Assembly (NCBI GenBank): GCA_965657135.1
Contig: CBFHNF010000011.1
Location: 1-64,000 of the forward strand
Origin: HIMB11 sp965657135
GTDB taxonomy: Bacteria > Pseudomonadota > Alphaproteobacteria > Rhodobacterales > Rhodobacteraceae
Reading direction: 5' to 3'
Length of the DNA stretch: 64,000 bases
Shown here: positions 9,207 through 18,528 of the stretch, piece after piece
How the letters are laid out: every line of letters starts with the position of its first letter
Numbering within the stretch: the stretch's first letter is position 1
Position numbers and translations under genes: made by a program
Notes under the pieces: generated by a model
Databases searched by the model: none
Seen by the model: only the letters and a program-made list of their open reading frames with translations
Told to the model about the DNA's origin: nothing

Positions 9207-9791
9207 TTACACTGGCTTCAATGCAGTTCGATCTTCTTCTGCTAACTCAGAATACATGCTGGCTACGGATAACTGTAATACAGGATGCGACCATTCGGGA
9301 CAGATATCCATCAGCGGCCCCAGAACAAAAGCGCGATCCTGCATGCGGGGGTGAGGCAAAATCAGTTGATCTGGTGCGAGTATCATTTGCTTCTCGAACG
9401 GCAGATGGCGCCATTTGTTATAAGTTGCAAGATTTGGCACAACAGTCTGATCCACAGCAATAAGATCTAAATCGATAGTTCTTTGCCCCCACCGCTTTGC
9501 GCGTAAGCGTCCCAAATTATTTTCAATCTCATGAAGTTTGGCCAATACCAAAGCAGGAGAAATCGTTACCCGTACAACCAATACCGCGTTCACAAAGTTT
9601 GGCCCTGAACCTTTTGGGAAAGCTGGTGTTTCAAAAAATCGACTCACCGCAGTAACTGTGCCAATCAAGTCTGCAATTTGTAACAACCCATCAGTTACTA
9701 ACTCACTTGAGCTTGAACTTATCAACTCTTGGTTGCTTCCGATAGCGACAATGCAATCTAAATAACCTAATGGATCTAACTTAGCATACAT
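9207..9791 (-). CDS. folK: 2-amino-4-hydroxy-6-hydroxymethyldihydropteridine pyrophosphokinase
   Basis: Transfers pyrophosphate from ATP to hydroxymethyldihydropterin in folate synthesis. The 194-aa protein has the N-terminal IVAIGSNQ, the substrate loop VSRFFETPAF, and the HPPK signature RWGQRTIDLDLI with the Mg-binding Asp pair, then LPHPRMQDRAFVLGPL. It is slightly longer than E. coli HPPK because of a C-terminal tail. It starts the minus-strand run through rpoZ and diverges from the NYN gene; the 117-base gap should hold both promoters. Confidence 0.94.
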   Translation of the reverse strand: MYAKLDPLGYLDCIVAIGSNQELISSSSSELVTDGLLQIADLIGTVTAVSRFFETPAFPKGSGPNFVNAVLVVRVTISPALVLAKLHEIENNLGRLRAKRWGQRTIDLDLIAVDQTVVPNLATYNKWRHLPFEKQMILAPDQLILPHPRMQDRAFVLGPLMDICPEWSHPVLQLSVASMYSELAEEDRTALKPV

Positions 9792-9908
9792 AATGGCAGT
9801 ATCCTATACTTGCTACCGAGTGATTTTTAAGCCAGTTTACGTCATCTTGTACAGAAGCCCACCACTACTCACGGAATTTAGGGCTGTATATTTTTGAAAG
9901 GACATTAA

Positions 9909-10472
9909 ATGTTTTATAAAGACGAACGGCTTGCGCTGTTCATCGACGGCTCTAACCTTTACGCAGCTGCAAAATCTTTAGGCTTCGACATCGACTATAA
10001 ACTTCTGCGCACCGAATTCATGCGTCGCGGGAAATTATTGCGCGCGTTTTACTACACTGCCTTACTTGAAAACGAAGAATACTCGCCAATCCGCCCATTG
10101 GTCGATTGGTTGAACTACAACGGTTTTCATATGGTTACCAAAGCGGCCAAAGAATACACAGACAGCCAAGGGCGCCGCAAAGTCAAAGGCAATATGGACA
10201 TCGAATTGACAGTGAATGCAATGGAGCTTGCACCCCATGTAGATCACATTGTCCTGTTCTCAGGCGACGGAGATTTCAAACCACTGGTAGAAGCATTGCA
10301 GCGCCAAGGTGTGCGTGTTTCAGTTGTTTCCACTATTCGATCACAACCCCCGATGATTTCCGATGAATTGCGTCGACAGGCTGATAATTTCATCGAGCTT
10401 GAAGGATTGCGAGATGTGGTCGGGCGCCCCGTCAGAGAGGGCGAAGACAGCCCAGCATACGAACCCAATTAA
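9909..10472 (+). CDS. NYN domain protein (LabA/DUF88-like nuclease)
   Basis: A 187-aa single-domain protein of the PIN-like NYN fold, predicted to be a metal-dependent ribonuclease. The acidic metal site is visible: FIDGSNLYAAA at residues 9-19, the central VKGNMDIELTVNAMEL, and LFSGDGDFKPLVEAL near 115. All expected Asp residues are present, so it should be catalytically competent. No RNA-binding extension is seen. Its start has an AAAGGA ribosome site. It stands alone and is followed by a strong terminator. The in vivo substrate is unknown. Confidence 0.9.
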   Translation: MFYKDERLALFIDGSNLYAAAKSLGFDIDYKLLRTEFMRRGKLLRAFYYTALLENEEYSPIRPLVDWLNYNGFHMVTKAAKEYTDSQGRRKVKGNMDIELTVNAMELAPHVDHIVLFSGDGDFKPLVEALQRQGVRVSVVSTIRSQPPMISDELRRQADNFIELEGLRDVVGRPVREGEDSPAYEPN

Positions 10473-10480
10473 CCTAATAA

Positions 10481-10505
10481 AAACCCGACAGAGCCGGGTT
10501 TTTTT
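10481..10505 (+). terminator. intrinsic terminator after the NYN gene
   Basis: A perfect seven-base stem AAACCCG (10481-10487) and CGGGTTT (10495-10501) with a seven-base loop runs directly into a seven-T tract at 10499-10505. It begins nine bases after the NYN stop codon. Confidence 0.9.
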
Positions 10506-10660
10506 CTTTGTATAGTTTCTGTTAAATTAAATTATGCCGATTGGCATGACAGCCAACCACCCAACATTAGGGTCATTTGTAATTCAATTTTTTGTTTACG
10601 TTTACCGGATCATTGAATACCAAGGTGATAGGAAAAGTTTACAAAACGAGTGTGATTATC

Positions 10661-11602
10661 ATGACACGGAAAATCTTTCTCGCAGCACCAAGAGGTTTCT
10701 GTGCAGGGGTGGATCGCGCAATCAAAATTGTAGAACTCGCATTGGAAAAATGGGGCGCACCTGTTTATGTTCGCCACGAAATTGTCCACAACAAGTATGT
10801 GGTCGATGGCCTGCGAGATCAAGGCGCAATTTTTGTTGAAGAGCTGGATGACTGCCCGAATGACCGACCGGTCATATTTTCAGCGCACGGGGTCCCAAAA
10901 TCTGTGCCCGCTGAAGCGGAAAATCGAAATATGATTTTTGTCGACGCAACCTGCCCGCTTGTTAGCAAAGTCCACATAGAAGCCGAAAGGCATAGCAGCA
11001 ATGGTCTGCAAATGGTTATGATAGGGCACAAAGGGCATCCTGAGACGATAGGCACGATGGGACAACTCCCAGAGGGCGAAGTTTTGTTGGTAGAAACTGT
11101 AGATGATGTCGCAAACCTTGATGTCAGAAATCCAGACAGCCTAGCGTTCGTGACACAAACGACCTTGTCAATCGATGACACCGCCGACATTGTCGCCGCA
11201 CTTCAAAATCGGTTTCCCAAGATTGTTGGACCCCATAAAGAAGATATTTGCTATGCAACGACCAATCGGCAAATGGCAGTCAAGTCCCTCGCAAGCAAAG
11301 TAGAGGCGCTTCTTGTCGTGGGGGCACCAAATTCATCAAACTCGAAGCGATTGGTCGAAGTCGGCGCAAAAGAAGGCTGCAAATACTCTCAATTGGTGCA
11401 GCGTGCTGCCGATATTGATTGGGACGCACTGGAAAGTATGCGCAATATCGGGATCACCGCTGGCGCATCAGCACCAGAAGAGTTGGTGAATGAAGTCATC
11501 GACGCCTTTCGCGAAAGGGGCGAAGTCGAAGTCGAAATTGTCGAAACGGCCCAAGAAAACGTGAATTTCAAAGTCCCCCGTGTCCTGAGAGAGGCATCAT
11601 GA
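10661..11602 (+). CDS. ispH: 4-hydroxy-3-methylbut-2-enyl diphosphate reductase
   Basis: Last step of the MEP isoprenoid pathway: reduces HMBPP to IPP and DMAPP with a [4Fe-4S] cluster. The 313-aa protein has the three cluster cysteines in PRGFCAGVDRA, VDATCPLVSKVH and EDICYATTNRQ, and the substrate Thr/Glu/Asn set in VTQTTLSIDDT. An upstream in-frame ATG at 10592 would add 23 residues unlike any IspH, so the ATG at 10661 (MTRKIFLAAPRGF) is preferred. It overlaps the following methyltransferase by four bases and heads the ispH-methyltransferase-rnhA operon. Confidence 0.96.
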   Translation: MTRKIFLAAPRGFCAGVDRAIKIVELALEKWGAPVYVRHEIVHNKYVVDGLRDQGAIFVEELDDCPNDRPVIFSAHGVPKSVPAEAENRNMIFVDATCPLVSKVHIEAERHSSNGLQMVMIGHKGHPETIGTMGQLPEGEVLLVETVDDVANLDVRNPDSLAFVTQTTLSIDDTADIVAALQNRFPKIVGPHKEDICYATTNRQMAVKSLASKVEALLVVGAPNSSNSKRLVEVGAKEGCKYSQLVQRAADIDWDALESMRNIGITAGASAPEELVNEVIDAFRERGEVEVEIVETAQENVNFKVPRVLREAS

Positions 11603-12192
11603 CGATTGATGCAAAAACAATCGCGATTTATGATGAGAAAACAACTGAATATGCGGCGATGACCGACGGTGTCCCGCATGATCTGGTGCGCTTTGAACAA
11701 ATGCTTCCACGTTGCTCAAACGTGTTGGATTATGGGTGCGGTCCGGGCACGGCATCGATCTATTTTTCAAATGCTGGACATTCCACCGACGCGTTTGACG
11801 CGTCGGCTAATATGGTGGCGCATGCACAAAAGCACGCAGGTATTAGAGCGTGGCAAGCAACCTTTGAGAAATTTGATGCCGATACTGCCTATGACGGTAT
11901 TTGGGCAAGCTTTTCATTGCTCCACGCAGCGCGAGAAGATATCCCCAAACTTCTGCGAAACATCCATACGGGACTGACAGCAAACGGCCATTTTTATATT
12001 GCGATGAAATTGGGGACAGGACGTCACCGCGACGATCTCGAACGACTTTACACCTACGTGAACCAAGACGAACTTTACGCCTGGCTATGTGCTGCTGACT
12101 TTGAATGGATTGATCATACGACTGGCAAAGCCCCGGGATTGGATGGTTCTATCAGTCAGTGGATCGGAGTGTTTGCACGTGCTCAGTCTTAA
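11599..12192 (+). CDS. class I SAM-dependent methyltransferase
   Basis: A 197-aa soluble Rossmann-fold methyltransferase. Motif I VLDYGCGPGTAS lies near residues 42-53, followed by the acidic loop DAFDASANMVAHA and the motif near IWASFSLLHAARED. The substrate is not evident from sequence; small molecules are typical for this type (UbiE/Tam-like core). The ATG overlaps the ispH stop and its 3' end overlaps the rnhA start by 14 bases, so the three are co-transcribed. The gene order ispH-methyltransferase-rnhA recurs in Rhodobacterales. Confidence 0.88.
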   Translation: MTIDAKTIAIYDEKTTEYAAMTDGVPHDLVRFEQMLPRCSNVLDYGCGPGTASIYFSNAGHSTDAFDASANMVAHAQKHAGIRAWQATFEKFDADTAYDGIWASFSLLHAAREDIPKLLRNIHTGLTANGHFYIAMKLGTGRHRDDLERLYTYVNQDELYAWLCAADFEWIDHTTGKAPGLDGSISQWIGVFARAQS

Positions 12193-12634
12193 GGCGTTTA
12201 CGGACGGAGCATGTTCAGGCAATCCTGGCCCAGGCGGTTGGGGGGTTCTATTGCAGGCCATGAATGCGGGTCAGATTGTGAAGGAGCGCGAACTATCAGG
12301 TGGCGCTGAAACAACAACGAACAATCAAATGGAGTTAATGGCAGCAATCAGCGCATTAGAAACCCTTGAACGTTCAAGCACAATTACTGTCGTTACGGAC
12401 AGCGCATACGTCAAGGACGGTGTTAGCAGTTGGATACACGCATGGAAACGAAATGGATGGAAAACTTCGGCCAAAAAACCTGTTAAAAACGTTGAGCTTT
12501 GGCAGCGATTAGATGCGGCGCAGTCGCGTCATCATGTGACATGGGAATGGGTCAAAGGCCACGCAGGGCATCCAGAAAATGAACGTGCCGATGCGTTGGC
12601 CCGCGCTGGCATGGAGCCATTCAAACCAAAATGA
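12179..12634 (+). CDS. rnhA: ribonuclease HI
   Basis: Cleaves RNA in RNA-DNA hybrids, removing primers and R-loops. The four catalytic acids are present: Asp in AFTDGACSGNPGPGGWG, Glu in NNQMELMAA, Asp in VVTDSAYVKDG and Asp in NERADALARA. The longer open frame to 12089 would add 30 unrelated residues inside the methyltransferase. The GTG at 12179 gives a normal 151-aa protein, and a GGAG element lies nine bases upstream. It ends five bases before the convergent dapB. Confidence 0.93.
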   Translation: MLSLKAFTDGACSGNPGPGGWGVLLQAMNAGQIVKERELSGGAETTTNNQMELMAAISALETLERSSTITVVTDSAYVKDGVSSWIHAWKRNGWKTSAKKPVKNVELWQRLDAAQSRHHVTWEWVKGHAGHPENERADALARAGMEPFKPK

Positions 12635-12639
12635 TTTGA

Positions 12640-13449
12640 CTAAAGTCCCAAAACATCCAACATAGAATATTCGCCGGCAGATTGCCCTGACGCCCAAATT
12701 GCCGCTCGTATAGCCCCACGCGCAAACAATGCACGATCGGTGGCAACATGTCGCAAGACGATCCGCTCTCCGAGTCCTGCAAACAAAACATCATGTTCTC
12801 CAACGATGTCTCCACCACGGATAGCAACAAAACCGATGTCACCCGATTTACGCACACCAGTAATGCCATCACGCCCAGAGTCTTTTACATCATTCAACGA
12901 GACTCCTCGACCAGACGCAGCCGCCTCTCCGAGCATCAGGGCGGTTCCTGAAGGTGCGTCCACTTTCTGATTGTGATGATACTCGATCACTTCGATGTCG
13001 AATTCTTCGCCTAGTGCAGCTGCAACTTTCTGTGTCAATTGCGTTAGCAAGTTCACACCAAGGGACATGTTTCCTGCACGAACAATCGCTGTGGATTTTG
13101 CCGCATCTGCTATTTCTGATAGCTGATCATCATCCATGCCCGTTGTCCCAATCACCAGTGCAGTTGCAGTTTCAGCAGCAATTTTAGCATGTTGAACCGT
13201 TGCAACAGGCAGTGTGAAATCGATAACGACATCAGCCTGTTGAAAAACGGCACTTACATCATCTGTCACGATGATTCCGTTTGCGGTTCCTCCACCCATA
13301 ACACCCAAATCCTGTCCAATCCAATCGCTACCCTTTCGATCTGCAGCAGCAACAAGTTTTGCAGTTTCACTGTCGGAAATTGTCCGGGCTAACATTTGCC
13401 CCATACGGCCAGATGCACCCAAAATCGCGATTGAAGGTTGTTGTGTCAT
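12640..13449 (-). CDS. dapB: 4-hydroxy-tetrahydrodipicolinate reductase
   Basis: NAD(P)H-dependent reduction of hydroxy-tetrahydrodipicolinate in lysine and diaminopimelate synthesis. The 269-aa protein has the nucleotide loop ILGASGRMGQMLA, the VVIDFTLP strand, and the catalytic EVIEYHHNQKVDAPSGTAL box with the His pair and Lys, followed by GDIGFVAIRGGDIVGEH. Length is normal. A GAGAGGA ribosome site precedes the ATG. It diverges from rbfA with an 82-base intergenic region. Confidence 0.96.
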   Translation of the reverse strand: MTQQPSIAILGASGRMGQMLARTISDSETAKLVAAADRKGSDWIGQDLGVMGGGTANGIIVTDDVSAVFQQADVVIDFTLPVATVQHAKIAAETATALVIGTTGMDDDQLSEIADAAKSTAIVRAGNMSLGVNLLTQLTQKVAAALGEEFDIEVIEYHHNQKVDAPSGTALMLGEAAASGRGVSLNDVKDSGRDGITGVRKSGDIGFVAIRGGDIVGEHDVLFAGLGERIVLRHVATDRALFARGAIRAAIWASGQSAGEYSMLDVLGL

Positions 13450-13531
13450 CGTGAAGTCCTCTCTTTCAATCTGTCACATAACCCGACCAGAGCCCCTTGG
13501 CAAAGCCAACCTATCAGCGTAGATAAGAAAT

Positions 13532-13930
13532 ATGGCAAAAAACAAGTTTCATGACGGGCCTGGCCCTTCACAAAGGCAACTTCGCGTAGGCGAACTTATT
13601 CGACGGACACTGTCGGATATACTTGCTCGTGGTGACATTCACGATCCCGATCTCAGTCGTATTTCGATCACTGTTGGCGAAGTAACAACCTCGCCTGATC
13701 TAAAAATCGCAACGGCCTATGTTTGCCCGCTGGGAGGACAAGGTGGACAGGATGTCATAGGATTGCTGGCAAAAAACAAGCCTGAGTTAAGGCGTGCAAT
13801 TTCAAAAAATCTCGCATTGAAATTCACGCCTGACCTTCGATTTCGATTGGATGAAACATTTGATCGAATGGATGAGACACGCAGGCTATTCGCCCAAGAC
13901 GATGTTCAACGTGATCTGGACGACGCATGA
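13532..13930 (+). CDS. rbfA: ribosome-binding factor A
   Basis: Binds the 30S subunit and helps mature the 5' end of 16S rRNA, notably in the cold. The 132-aa KH-fold protein has the diagnostic QRQLRVGELIRRTLSDIL, ITVGEVTTSPDLKIATAYV and RFRLDETFDRMDE motifs. It overlaps the next gene by four bases. In many related genomes truB follows; here it is not within reach. Confidence 0.94.
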   Translation: MAKNKFHDGPGPSQRQLRVGELIRRTLSDILARGDIHDPDLSRISITVGEVTTSPDLKIATAYVCPLGGQGGQDVIGLLAKNKPELRRAISKNLALKFTPDLRFRLDETFDRMDETRRLFAQDDVQRDLDDA

Positions 13931-14655
13931 TCAGGGCACTATGCCTATTCCTCATCTCCTCTCCCGTTGTTGCACTTGATTGTAGTAACAATATATTTGG
14001 CGGCGCGTCTTACACCACATGCACAGTTGCAGTTGAGCAAGATCGGGTTGAACTATTCTTGCACGACGACAGCGGCCAACCCTTTGGACAATTCGTCAAT
14101 CTTGTCGAGAAGCAGAGTGAACGGGGTTTAGAGGTCCTTTTCGCGATGAACGCTGGGATGTTTCACTCCGATTTACGCCCAGTTGGACACTATGTCGAAA
14201 ACTACATCGAAAAAAAGCGCGTGATTGCCAACCCAGGGCCCGGAAATTTCGGCATGCTGCCAAACGGGATATTTTGCATCAACGATCAAAGTTACCGAAT
14301 TTATGAAACTCATGATTACATCGCAATGCGGCCAAACTGCAAATTTGCCACGCAATCTGGTCCCCTTATTTTGAATGACGGCGCGCTTCATCCACGCATC
14401 AAAAAGGGCAGCACTTCGCAATTCATAAGAAATGGAGTTGGTGTATCACAAGACGGAACGACAGCCCATTTCGTTATTTCAAACCAACGCGTAAATTTTC
14501 ATCAATTCACTTTATTCTTTCGCGATGAACTAGATGTTCCTGACGCCTTGTATTTTGATGGGAATATATCGCGCTTTTACGCACCTGAACTTGGGCGCTC
14601 TGGAGTGGGTTGGTCCGTCGGACCAATGGTTGCCGCGCTTGCGGCAACCAAATAA
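13927..14655 (+). CDS. secreted phosphodiester glycosidase family protein
   Basis: A 242-aa protein with a short signal peptide (MIRALCLFLISSPVVALDC) and the NAGPA/phosphodiester glycosidase fold pattern. FAMNAGMFHSDLRPVG falls near residue 75, then PGNFGMLPNGIFC, ATQSGPLILNDGALH and DALYFDGNISRFYAP near the C-terminus. Family members hydrolyse phosphodiester glycosides such as exposed GlcNAc-P-sugar links; the substrate here is unknown. Location is probably periplasmic. Translation appears coupled to rbfA (ATGA overlap). It ends seven bases before the convergent Hsp20 gene. Confidence 0.85.
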   Translation: MIRALCLFLISSPVVALDCSNNIFGGASYTTCTVAVEQDRVELFLHDDSGQPFGQFVNLVEKQSERGLEVLFAMNAGMFHSDLRPVGHYVENYIEKKRVIANPGPGNFGMLPNGIFCINDQSYRIYETHDYIAMRPNCKFATQSGPLILNDGALHPRIKKGSTSQFIRNGVGVSQDGTTAHFVISNQRVNFHQFTLFFRDELDVPDALYFDGNISRFYAPELGRSGVGWSVGPMVAALAATK

Positions 14656-14662
14656 TTTAAGT

Positions 14663-15121
14663 TTAGTTCACTTTTGCATCCACAATTGCAGGCGCAACTG
14701 GCGATGTTATTTCAATTCGACGCGGCTTGTATGCCTCAGGCAATTCGCGAACAAGATCGATGTGTAGCATTCCATTCATGTAGCTAGCGCCGTGCACGCG
14801 AACATGATCTGCCAATTGAAAACGCCGTTCGAATGCACGCGTTGCGATGCCACGATGAAGGAAAGTTGCATCCTGATCTGTATCTGGTTTTTTCGCCGAG
14901 ATGATCAGTGCGTTTTCTTTAACCTCAACGTTTAAATCTGTTTCGGCGAACCCTGCAACGGCGAGCGAAATACGATAGGCATCATCAGCCGTCTTTTCGA
15001 TATTATAGGGCGGATAACTGGGCCCTGCTGCATCGCTTGCCAAAACGCGATCCATCATTTCAGCGATCTGGTCGAAACCGACAGTAGCACGGTATAGGGG
15101 TGAAAAATCAAAATGTCGCAT
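14663..15121 (-). CDS. Hsp20 family small heat shock protein
   Basis: ATP-independent chaperone holding unfolded proteins. The 152-aa protein has an N-terminal arm ending in YPPYNIEKTADDAYRI, an alpha-crystallin domain (about residues 35-125) with LAVAGFAETDLNVEVKEN and RGIATRAFERRFQLADHV, and the C-terminal anchor RRIEI. It resembles IbpA. A very strong ribosome site (AAAGGAGG) lies seven bases before the ATG. No clear heat-shock sigma promoter could be read in the 125 bases upstream. Confidence 0.93.
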   Translation of the reverse strand: MRHFDFSPLYRATVGFDQIAEMMDRVLASDAAGPSYPPYNIEKTADDAYRISLAVAGFAETDLNVEVKENALIISAKKPDTDQDATFLHRGIATRAFERRFQLADHVRVHGASYMNGMLHIDLVRELPEAYKPRRIEITSPVAPAIVDAKVN

Positions 15122-15246
15122 AGGTGTCCTCCTTTGAGCGAAACCATTTCAATGCACTGCCCATTCGGCGCAGCGCGTTCAAACTACAGACCCAGAATTG
15201 GCGCCTGTAGAAAATACTTGGGGAATGTCTAAATTGGTTTCAAGAC

Positions 15247-16029
15247 CTAAGGACGTTGAAATTTTGCGCCTGTATTTCTGCGCCGGCCCGTGTCTGTAAG
15301 AAGGTCATTCGTCGGTGAGAGTTTTGTCATTAAATCATTCACAACCGGACTGACCGATGCCCCAAGCGACACAGGGCGGCCATCCATTTCCGCCATCGCC
15401 GAAACAACAGATACGATACCAACACCATCGTGCGTACTCTTAAACACAGGTGCACCAGACGCGCCAAAATCCACATCACACGTCATCACCAATACATTGT
15501 TTTGTTGCGCTGCTGCGATGCATCGACTTTGAACTGATGGCGCTTCCATGCGTCCTTTGGCATAGGATACAACACCAATAACACTGCCAATTTGCGGCAG
15601 CCCCGCAACGTACATCGGCGTTAAATTGGGATTACGGATAGGCGTTGCCAATCGCAATAGTGCCACATCAAACTGAATACGATCTATGCTCGCCTCTTGG
15701 GCAAACTGATATTGCGAATGCACTGCAATTTCCCTGATCTCACGGTAACTTTCTGCGCGACCATTTCGCCAGCTGGCCTGAAATTCGAACGAGGTCAAAT
15801 TCGCCACAGAACCCGTATTCTTATCATAGACGCAGTGACCAGCGGTCAAAATGATATCATCCGCGATCAAAGTCGCGGTACAAAACCCATTTCCATTGTC
15901 CAAAGACAGACGTCCAACAGCGCTCCATTCACGCCCCTGATCGATTGAGTTTAACAGATCAAGATTGCTTTCGGCACTTGCGGCCAAACTGTTTATGAAC
16001 AAAAAAATACCACTTACTAAGAATCGCAC
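15247..16029 (-). CDS. secreted trypsin-like serine protease
   Basis: A 260-aa chymotrypsin-fold (S1) protein with signal peptide MRFLVSGIFLFINSLAASAE. The catalytic triad is readable: His in LTAGHCVYD, Asp in QFDVALLRLA and Ser in DFGASGAPVF. The serine context GASGAP is typical of the bacterial V8/trypsin-like branch. Six Cys residues could form periplasmic disulfides. It sits alone between Hsp20 and glcF, both on the same strand, with gaps of 125 and 67 bases. Substrate unknown; envelope quality control is only a guess. Confidence 0.88.
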   Translation of the reverse strand: MRFLVSGIFLFINSLAASAESNLDLLNSIDQGREWSAVGRLSLDNGNGFCTATLIADDIILTAGHCVYDKNTGSVANLTSFEFQASWRNGRAESYREIREIAVHSQYQFAQEASIDRIQFDVALLRLATPIRNPNLTPMYVAGLPQIGSVIGVVSYAKGRMEAPSVQSRCIAAAQQNNVLVMTCDVDFGASGAPVFKSTHDGVGIVSVVSAMAEMDGRPVSLGASVSPVVNDLMTKLSPTNDLLTDTGRRRNTGAKFQRP

Positions 16030-16096
16030 ATCGACCCCTCCTGACTAAGCCGCTAGGCTTAACAACAAGTTGAGGCAATATTGTGACCAAGGTCAA

Positions 16097-17422
16097 CTAT
16101 CTTAGTATCGGAATGTCAGTTTTGCTCGTTCTGTTCCACGCGCCAAGAGCAGCAGGCTTTGGCCCGCCTGTGGCCCAGTCAATTAATTCAACAGTGTGCA
16201 AAATAGGAATATCTACACCTGAGCCGATTTGTATCATACAGCCTATGTTACCAGCCGCGATGACATCCGGCGACTTTTCCATAAGGCGACGTACCTTGTT
16301 CGCCTTTAGCTTGCCGGAAATTTCAGGCTGCATCAAATTGTATGTTCCAGCTGATCCACAGCACAAATGTGAATCTGCAGGTTCCACAACATCAAAACCA
16401 AGTTTTCGCAACAACGCCTTGGGGTGATCCTTAATTTTTTGTCCATGTTGCAAAGAACACGCGGCATGATAGGCAACACGTAATTTAGCATCAGATTGTT
16501 CTGGTATGTCCAGATCGGCCAAAACTTCGCTGATATCCTTGGCAATCGAAGAAACGTGTGCGGCCCTGTCTGCCAGCGGTGTATCGCGAAACATGTGACC
16601 GTAATCCTTAACAGTTGTTCCGCAGCCGCTGGTGTTAATGACGATTGCATCCAACCCATCTTGGGCGATTTCACGATGCCATGCAGCTATATTCCTGGCC
16701 GCGGATTTGTGAGACTCATCCGTTTTTCCCATGTGATGGGTCAACGCTCCGCAACATCCCTGCCCGTCTGCGATTACAACCTCGCAGCCAAATCGTTTTA
16801 GCACGCGGATCGTTGCATCATTGATATCTGTATTCAGTGCACGTTGTGCACATCCCGTCATCAGAGCCACACGTTTTTTGGGGGCAACGTCGGATTCGAA
16901 AACCTGTGGATCATCGTTACGACTGACCGATGGAATGCGTTTGGGTGCCATTTTGATCATCGCACTCAGGCGTGCATCAGGTATAAATTGCACAAACGGA
17001 CGCACTAATTTTGCACCCAAAAGAGCCAAGCGAAAGCGTGTGGGATAGGGCAAAATTTGCGCCAACACAGCGCGCAAAAAACGCTCTCCTAGGGGGCGTT
17101 TATAGTGTTCTTCAATGTAGGCACGCGCGTGATCCACGAGATGCATGTAATGTACACCTGAGGGACAAGTGGTCATACATGACAAGCAAGACAAACAACG
17201 ATCGATGTGTTGAACGGTTTTTTTGTCTGGAACTCTGTTGTTTTCCAACATGTCTTTGATCAGGTAAATGCGCCCCCGTGGGCTGTCCAATTCGTCACCC
17301 AAAATCTGATAGGTCGGACAAGTTGCTGTACAAAAGCCACAATGAACACAGGCACGCAAAATTTCATTCGAGCGCTGAAAATCAAGATCCTTCAATTGAT
17401 CTTCTGAGAAAAAAGTTTGCAT
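16097..17422 (-). CDS. glcF: glycolate oxidase iron-sulfur subunit
   Basis: Electron-transfer subunit of glycolate oxidase, passing electrons from the flavin subunits towards the membrane. The 441-aa protein has two [4Fe-4S] motifs (CVHCGFCTATCP near residue 31, CLSCLSCMTTCP near 82) and two C-terminal CCG domains (GCCGALTHHMG and LCCGSAGTYN). It is separated from glcE by two bases and ends the glcDEF operon. A clean full-length family member. Confidence 0.96.
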   Translation of the reverse strand: MQTFFSEDQLKDLDFQRSNEILRACVHCGFCTATCPTYQILGDELDSPRGRIYLIKDMLENNRVPDKKTVQHIDRCLSCLSCMTTCPSGVHYMHLVDHARAYIEEHYKRPLGERFLRAVLAQILPYPTRFRLALLGAKLVRPFVQFIPDARLSAMIKMAPKRIPSVSRNDDPQVFESDVAPKKRVALMTGCAQRALNTDINDATIRVLKRFGCEVVIADGQGCCGALTHHMGKTDESHKSAARNIAAWHREIAQDGLDAIVINTSGCGTTVKDYGHMFRDTPLADRAAHVSSIAKDISEVLADLDIPEQSDAKLRVAYHAACSLQHGQKIKDHPKALLRKLGFDVVEPADSHLCCGSAGTYNLMQPEISGKLKANKVRRLMEKSPDVIAAGNIGCMIQIGSGVDIPILHTVELIDWATGGPKPAALGAWNRTSKTDIPILR

Positions 17423-17424
17423 GC

Positions 17425-18528
17425 CTACCTCATCAAACCCGAATTGAACAAATCTTTTGGATCAAATTTCGCCTTTAGCGCTTTTTGCAATTTTGCTATT
17501 TCTGGGTTCAAGCTTTGAAAGTTAGTTTCAGAACGCTGGGATATATTCATTGCGTGTCCTGCAATGTCACCCAAAATGGCTGATGCTTGTTTACCTTTTT
17601 CCAACGTAGCCCAAATCAAACCACCAGACCAATCCAATATCCCAGAGTTTAGTCCAAGGTTTGAAACGATTTGAGGACCATCAGTTGGACGCACTGATAT
17701 CTTCCACAAGTGATCACCCCGCCCAGATATCGCTTTCAAATGGCGAATGTCCGCCCAGATCTTTGCGCTATCCGCTCCTTTGCAAACGTCAATAGCAGAT
17801 GCCTGTCCCATGGCATCAACAAGCGATTGAACGCGATAGTCTACCGATTTTTCAAATCCTTCAATACGGATATATGCACAACGTGCCGCAATATCGTAGG
17901 TGGCACCATTGACATCAAACGGGGTATTCAATGACGCAGTCATTGCATCAACCGCATTATTTGCATCAATATTTGAAATCACCAATGTTGCCTGTTGTGT
18001 CGGCATAGGCAGAACTTTGAATGCGACTTCGGTAACTATTCCCAGTGTGCCCCAACTTCCTGCCATCAGTTTGACGATGTCATAACCCGTGACATTTTTC
18101 ATCACGCGACCACCGTTTTTGATGATGTTGCCATGTCCATCGATATATCGCACGCCCAATAAAAAATCGCGCGCGGCCCCAGCCTGAATCCGACGTGCAC
18201 CAGTTGCGTTGGATGCAAAAACGCCCCCAATTGTCGAGGCCCCTTTGGTACCTAAGACCGAGTTTAATACAATCGGTTCAAATGCAAGCTGCTGACCCTC
18301 ACGTGCCAGTGTTGCTTCAATTTCTGAAAGGGGCGTTCCCGCCTTAGCAACCATCGTCAGTGCGCCAGGTTCGTAATCGACCACCCCGCGTAAAGCGCTC
18401 GTGTCGAGCCGGTCGTAATTTAGATCCAAACCACGTGTTCCGCCGCCAACAATATGAACCGGATCCTCGCGCCTACGAATAAAATCAGCCAAGTCTTGTT
18501 CGTCACTGAATTTAATTTCTTGCGTCAT
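17425..18528 (-). CDS. glcE: glycolate oxidase FAD-binding subunit
   Basis: Second flavin-binding subunit of glycolate oxidase. The 367-aa protein has the PCMH-type FAD-binding region with HIVGGGTRGLD and STIGGVFASNATGARRIQAG, and the NVTGYDIVKLMAGSWGTLG motif. The open frame extends to 18597, but the ATG at 18528 overlaps the glcD stop (ATGA) and starts MTQEIKFSDEQDLADF, so the upstream 23 residues are rejected. Being second in glcDEF, it is coupled to glcD. Confidence 0.94.
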   Translation of the reverse strand: MTQEIKFSDEQDLADFIRRREDPVHIVGGGTRGLDLNYDRLDTSALRGVVDYEPGALTMVAKAGTPLSEIEATLAREGQQLAFEPIVLNSVLGTKGASTIGGVFASNATGARRIQAGAARDFLLGVRYIDGHGNIIKNGGRVMKNVTGYDIVKLMAGSWGTLGIVTEVAFKVLPMPTQQATLVISNIDANNAVDAMTASLNTPFDVNGATYDIAARCAYIRIEGFEKSVDYRVQSLVDAMGQASAIDVCKGADSAKIWADIRHLKAISGRGDHLWKISVRPTDGPQIVSNLGLNSGILDWSGGLIWATLEKGKQASAILGDIAGHAMNISQRSETNFQSLNPEIAKLQKALKAKFDPKDLFNSGLMR

